This document shows, piece after piece, positions 62,501 to 64,000 of a stretch of DNA of 64,000 nucleotides (position 1 is the stretch's first letter; every line of letters starts with the position of its first letter). The notes beneath the pieces are model-generated. The model was not told the DNA's origin and made no database searches. It saw only the letters and a program-made list of their open reading frames with translations. Source of the stretch: CAVYWD01 sp963772225. Lineage in GTDB: Bacteria; Myxococcota; Myxococcia; Myxococcales; UBA5297. Made by a program: the position numbers and the translations under genes. The stretch is from positions 186,001 through 250,000 of the forward strand of contig CAVYWD010000004.1 in assembly GCA_963772225.1 (NCBI GenBank), in the 5' to 3' direction.

Positions 62501-64000
62501 GCCAGCTCCCGCACCTGCAAGACAACTCGGCGCAGGTCGACTCCTCTCCGCAGCTCATGGACGTCTTCGCGGACTTCGGGGGGACGGGAATCCGCGAATG
62601 GCACACCGTGCTGATGGTCTCTTTGGGGCGCATGGGCACCGAGCTCTTCGCCATCGACGTAACCAATCCGCTCGAGCCGCGCTTGCTCTGGGACATCGTG
62701 GGGTCGGTCTTCCGGTCGGGCTCGACGCCGTGGTACTCGCCGAACATTCTCTTGACCGACGCCCTCGGGAGCCCGAGCCCGCTGCCCGGCACGCTCGACG
62801 AGCCCAAGTGGAACGCCGACACGGCGCTCTTCTTGCCCTATCCGGAGACCGACACGGGTCGCACGATGACCAAGGTCTACGATTACCAGGACCTCGGTGG
62901 CTCGGCGGGGCTCACCACCTCCCAGGTCCGCATGGGTCTCGAGCCCGTCTACGTCGTGTACGCCGCGTCCAACATGCCTCCGGGCAGAAAGGGAATCGAG
63001 GTCTTCGCCATCGAGGCGGCCACGGGCCAAAAGCTCTGGCAATGGGAGCATGCGTATACCAGCTCCACGGTGCCCTCCGACAACGCGGTTCCTCCGCCGG
63101 TCGCGGTCATCAACGGCCTGGACGGCGCTTCCCGAGTGCTCGTGGGCGACCAAGAGGGGCGGGTCTGGGAGCTCGACGCCATCACCGGCGCCAACGTCAA
63201 CATGTCCACGACGCTCACGGGGTGCTCCGCGTCCGCGCCGTGCCGATTCCCGGCCTTCGACGCGAGATCCACGAGCAGCGTGCCGCAACCCATCACCACC
63301 AATGTTGCGGTCGCGGTGGTTCCCTCCACCGTGGCGTCTGGGCACCTGCTCTACAGCTACAGGGGCCAGCGCGTGGTCATCTTTGGCACCGCCGGCGCGG
63401 ACTGGATCAGCGGAGCCGCGTCGGTCCCCGGCAAGCTCCATGTCGCGCTGTACGATGACAGCGCCATCGGGACGAGCGGGAGCATTCCGCTGCGCGTCCC
63501 GATCCGAACGGGCGCGGGCAAGGAGCTCGACGGAACCACCGACTGGACGCCCACCACGGCGTTGAACGCTGCGAGCACCTACGGCGTCCTGCAAGAGGTC
63601 CCGGGCTTCCCGGACGTCTTCTCCGCCGGGGAGCGGCTCTACGGCGATATCACTGTCACGGGCGGCGCCGTCTACTACTCGACGGCGTCCTCGCAGGTGA
63701 GCGACATCATGCAGCTCTCCGCCTCGGCGAGCGGCCACACCTACGCGCTCGACCTCTTCACAGCGGCGACGGGAGCCCTCCATAGCACGCTGTTGAACGA
63801 CGCGAATTACGGCGGCGTCGCGGTCTATTCTCCGACGAACGCCACCACAGGGGTCCGCAGCTTCCAGGGAATCGTAGGGGACCAGGTCGCCGCGATCGGG
63901 TTCATCCCGCAGAGCTCGGCGGGCACGCAGCTCACGAATGATTCCGGGCCGTCTTCCCAGCTCAGGCCCGACAGCAACTCCGGCATCACCTACCGGCTCA
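59560..64000 (+). CDS. PilY1-like type IV pilus tip protein, C-terminus cut by the window edge
   Basis: The frame from ATG 59560, with GGAGG 8 bases upstream, stays open to the last base: at least 1480 codons, no stop. Signal peptide (ASIASLSAGPALA). The N-terminal region has TMTFSRGSLIIPMQSTFQ and SAYGLIYRILQANG, seen in myxobacterial PilY1 proteins, followed by a Cys-rich part (TPCTCSGLSA, GCHYVDIHQ). From about residue 880 a PilY1-type beta-propeller is visible: RAHLGGLVHSSPAVLTPSSY, SFAGGYDGQLHAFYVGGG, ELWSFLPVSQLPHLQD, HTVLMVSLGRMGTELFAIDV, and GDQEGRVWELDAITGANV. PilY1 promotes pilus extension, adhesion and surface sensing. The calcium loop and C-terminus are not in view or not recognised. 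No minor pilin genes are seen upstream. Confidence 0.82.
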   Translation, partial: MRRHFASAVSMAAASIASLSAGPALADTMTFSRGSLIIPMQSTFQTKCGQVSAYGLIYRILQANGPGHLNAANPVTVYLVVDEGKQSPNRCKPTNNASYNSSVPSQSSSNWNDGCDLSISNNTEQPVVKVTYGTAFPTAGATYADGDLSTYDDSAAWPRYATFSSGKTTASPPAPSPIPSSRFTTVNYLGGPFVIDASSAQAVMNLLNNGDSGTKAFPAVATSTFRTPCTCSGLSASTTTSSGYTVSGGCHYVDIHQATTSFTANVSRRINQVPPPFALYDPDYVYSSSSNSVVQGSDGRRQQGSPQYVLDRYIQISGLWLEGTSNHQDSRGCPVGSVSACKFNGSSGAAHGTEASAAQANEGTVFDLYTTEDIDHVSSSYPNGLLNRQGAGGNVYQLFWAPHWDVYSDTKGNDANGLSSIKTFYLNHGNILGECASIVGWENGGSPAFGSYSRTTSPGGVSAGTNFLFTNGVRYAFLWGSEYGSDNNSISATTDSGFSGKNCSDPNASTTCVNFRNPGNLFSQIGDWTYSRQLGTDEGHIPDPTTSSARQPWNKQMVDTSDGFDVFNMGQKSGSTGVVVYVGGHDVSGDPMGARIVLNSMLNLSMSLSTSERGLAAPTIAYGTTQARTFNDELLTPTYDAVTGYSTNPAVKTFDPSSVNNLKLWVWPYYPGHLRAHPMSSLSAGDQAYASALTYDVAGLSTSPSGMLPAPSTRNLFTWLGGYPKLNPTLSGLGTAPHNVLQIGWTPETIDGTKLDVSLSCPPSPAHCVDVLGVRDPNNSMSWTGSVVYDDHENNLHLVRGSDGLCDLQEMTNFSGLNSGINWGSSGNCSASNISKYLNDAAGTAWIFQRVRGYCYTENNTNYTPSDSQCPTDSDLQNRLDLGNRAHLGGLVHSSPAVLTPSSYVADGGAPRPVVSFAGGYDGQLHAFYVGGGQGYTGPATTLHFAEDNSPVSKFNTNWSTTFTSTTPAAGTELWSFLPVSQLPHLQDNSAQVDSSPQLMDVFADFGGTGIREWHTVLMVSLGRMGTELFAIDVTNPLEPRLLWDIVGSVFRSGSTPWYSPNILLTDALGSPSPLPGTLDEPKWNADTALFLPYPETDTGRTMTKVYDYQDLGGSAGLTTSQVRMGLEPVYVVYAASNMPPGRKGIEVFAIEAATGQKLWQWEHAYTSSTVPSDNAVPPPVAVINGLDGASRVLVGDQEGRVWELDAITGANVNMSTTLTGCSASAPCRFPAFDARSTSSVPQPITTNVAVAVVPSTVASGHLLYSYRGQRVVIFGTAGADWISGAASVPGKLHVALYDDSAIGTSGSIPLRVPIRTGAGKELDGTTDWTPTTALNAASTYGVLQEVPGFPDVFSAGERLYGDITVTGGAVYYSTASSQVSDIMQLSASASGHTYALDLFTAATGALHSTLLNDANYGGVAVYSPTNATTGVRSFQGIVGDQVAAIGFIPQSSAGTQLTNDSGPSSQLRPDSNSGITYRL

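Noticed and set aside
59500..63783. Very long open frame (about 1427 codons) on the minus strand
   Set aside because: It is the antisense of the PilY1-like gene. The translation is Arg/Val/Gly/Ala-rich without domains, while the plus strand has signal peptide, RBS and propeller motifs.

Overview
The window is high-GC DNA (well above 60% G+C over most of its length) that looks like a Myxococcota (myxobacterial or related 'deltaproteobacterial') chromosome, probably from a draft or long-read genome. The lineage is inferred, not proven. Supporting signs are many lipoproteins with Asp/Ser/Ala/Gly-rich linkers after the lipobox, an RCC1-repeat lipoprotein, a TatC with a large periplasmic insertion, NtrC-type and hybrid two-component systems, a PilY1-like protein, and a bacterial expansin. 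No rRNA, tRNA or CRISPR array is visible.

Layout. 1-885: aldo/keto reductase cut by the window edge, then the first ~45 codons of an unknown gene, in lower-GC DNA. 1239-6877: RCC1 lipoprotein, GT39-type membrane glycosyltransferase, an IS91-type transposase remnant between two copies of a ~150-bp sequence, AraC-type regulator. 7024-13897: membrane M28 peptidase, tatA/B-tatC, tyrS, OmpA-domain protein, expansin-like lipoprotein. 14149-17098: GH15 glucosidase/trehalase with a glucose dehydrogenase. 17299-26502: small lipoprotein, 3'-5' exonuclease, PII protein, MATE exporter, a histidine kinase/NtrC regulator pair, two envelope proteins, TPR protein. 26916-30195: kinase remnant, DUF4242 protein, and a prepilin-like/Hint/unknown C-terminal protein with a tightly coupled downstream gene (possible toxin/immunity pair). 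30806-42320: a giant FAD/Fe-S D-lactate-dehydrogenase-like protein, a toxin-antitoxin pair, and a complete seven-gene hdrCBA-floxDCBA operon. 42485-51814: SGNH hydrolase, STT3-type oligosaccharyltransferase with a remnant of a second copy, OprB porin, HAD phosphatase, DNA polymerase IV, and the broken end of a hybrid kinase. 51985-64000: response regulator with hybrid kinase, TonB receptor-YfiR-CHASE8 kinase module, and a PilY1-like protein running off the window.

How the genes work together. The Hdr-Flox operon is predicted to couple NADH to ferredoxin and disulfide reduction by flavin-based electron bifurcation, and the neighbouring FAD/Fe-S protein could feed it from a 2-hydroxyacid. GH15 plus glucose dehydrogenase forms a short glucose-release-and-oxidation pathway. 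STT3 and GT39 proteins suggest surface glycosylation. The TonB-YfiR-kinase operon looks like outer-membrane ligand sensing.

Sequence quality. At least eleven apparent frameshifts break otherwise well-conserved genes. Ten are consistent with one extra base, and six of them sit exactly at a GATTC/GAATC (GANTC) site. This is best read as systematic insertion error, possibly linked to base methylation, and should be checked before calling these genes pseudogenes. Three short dispersed repeat families are also present.
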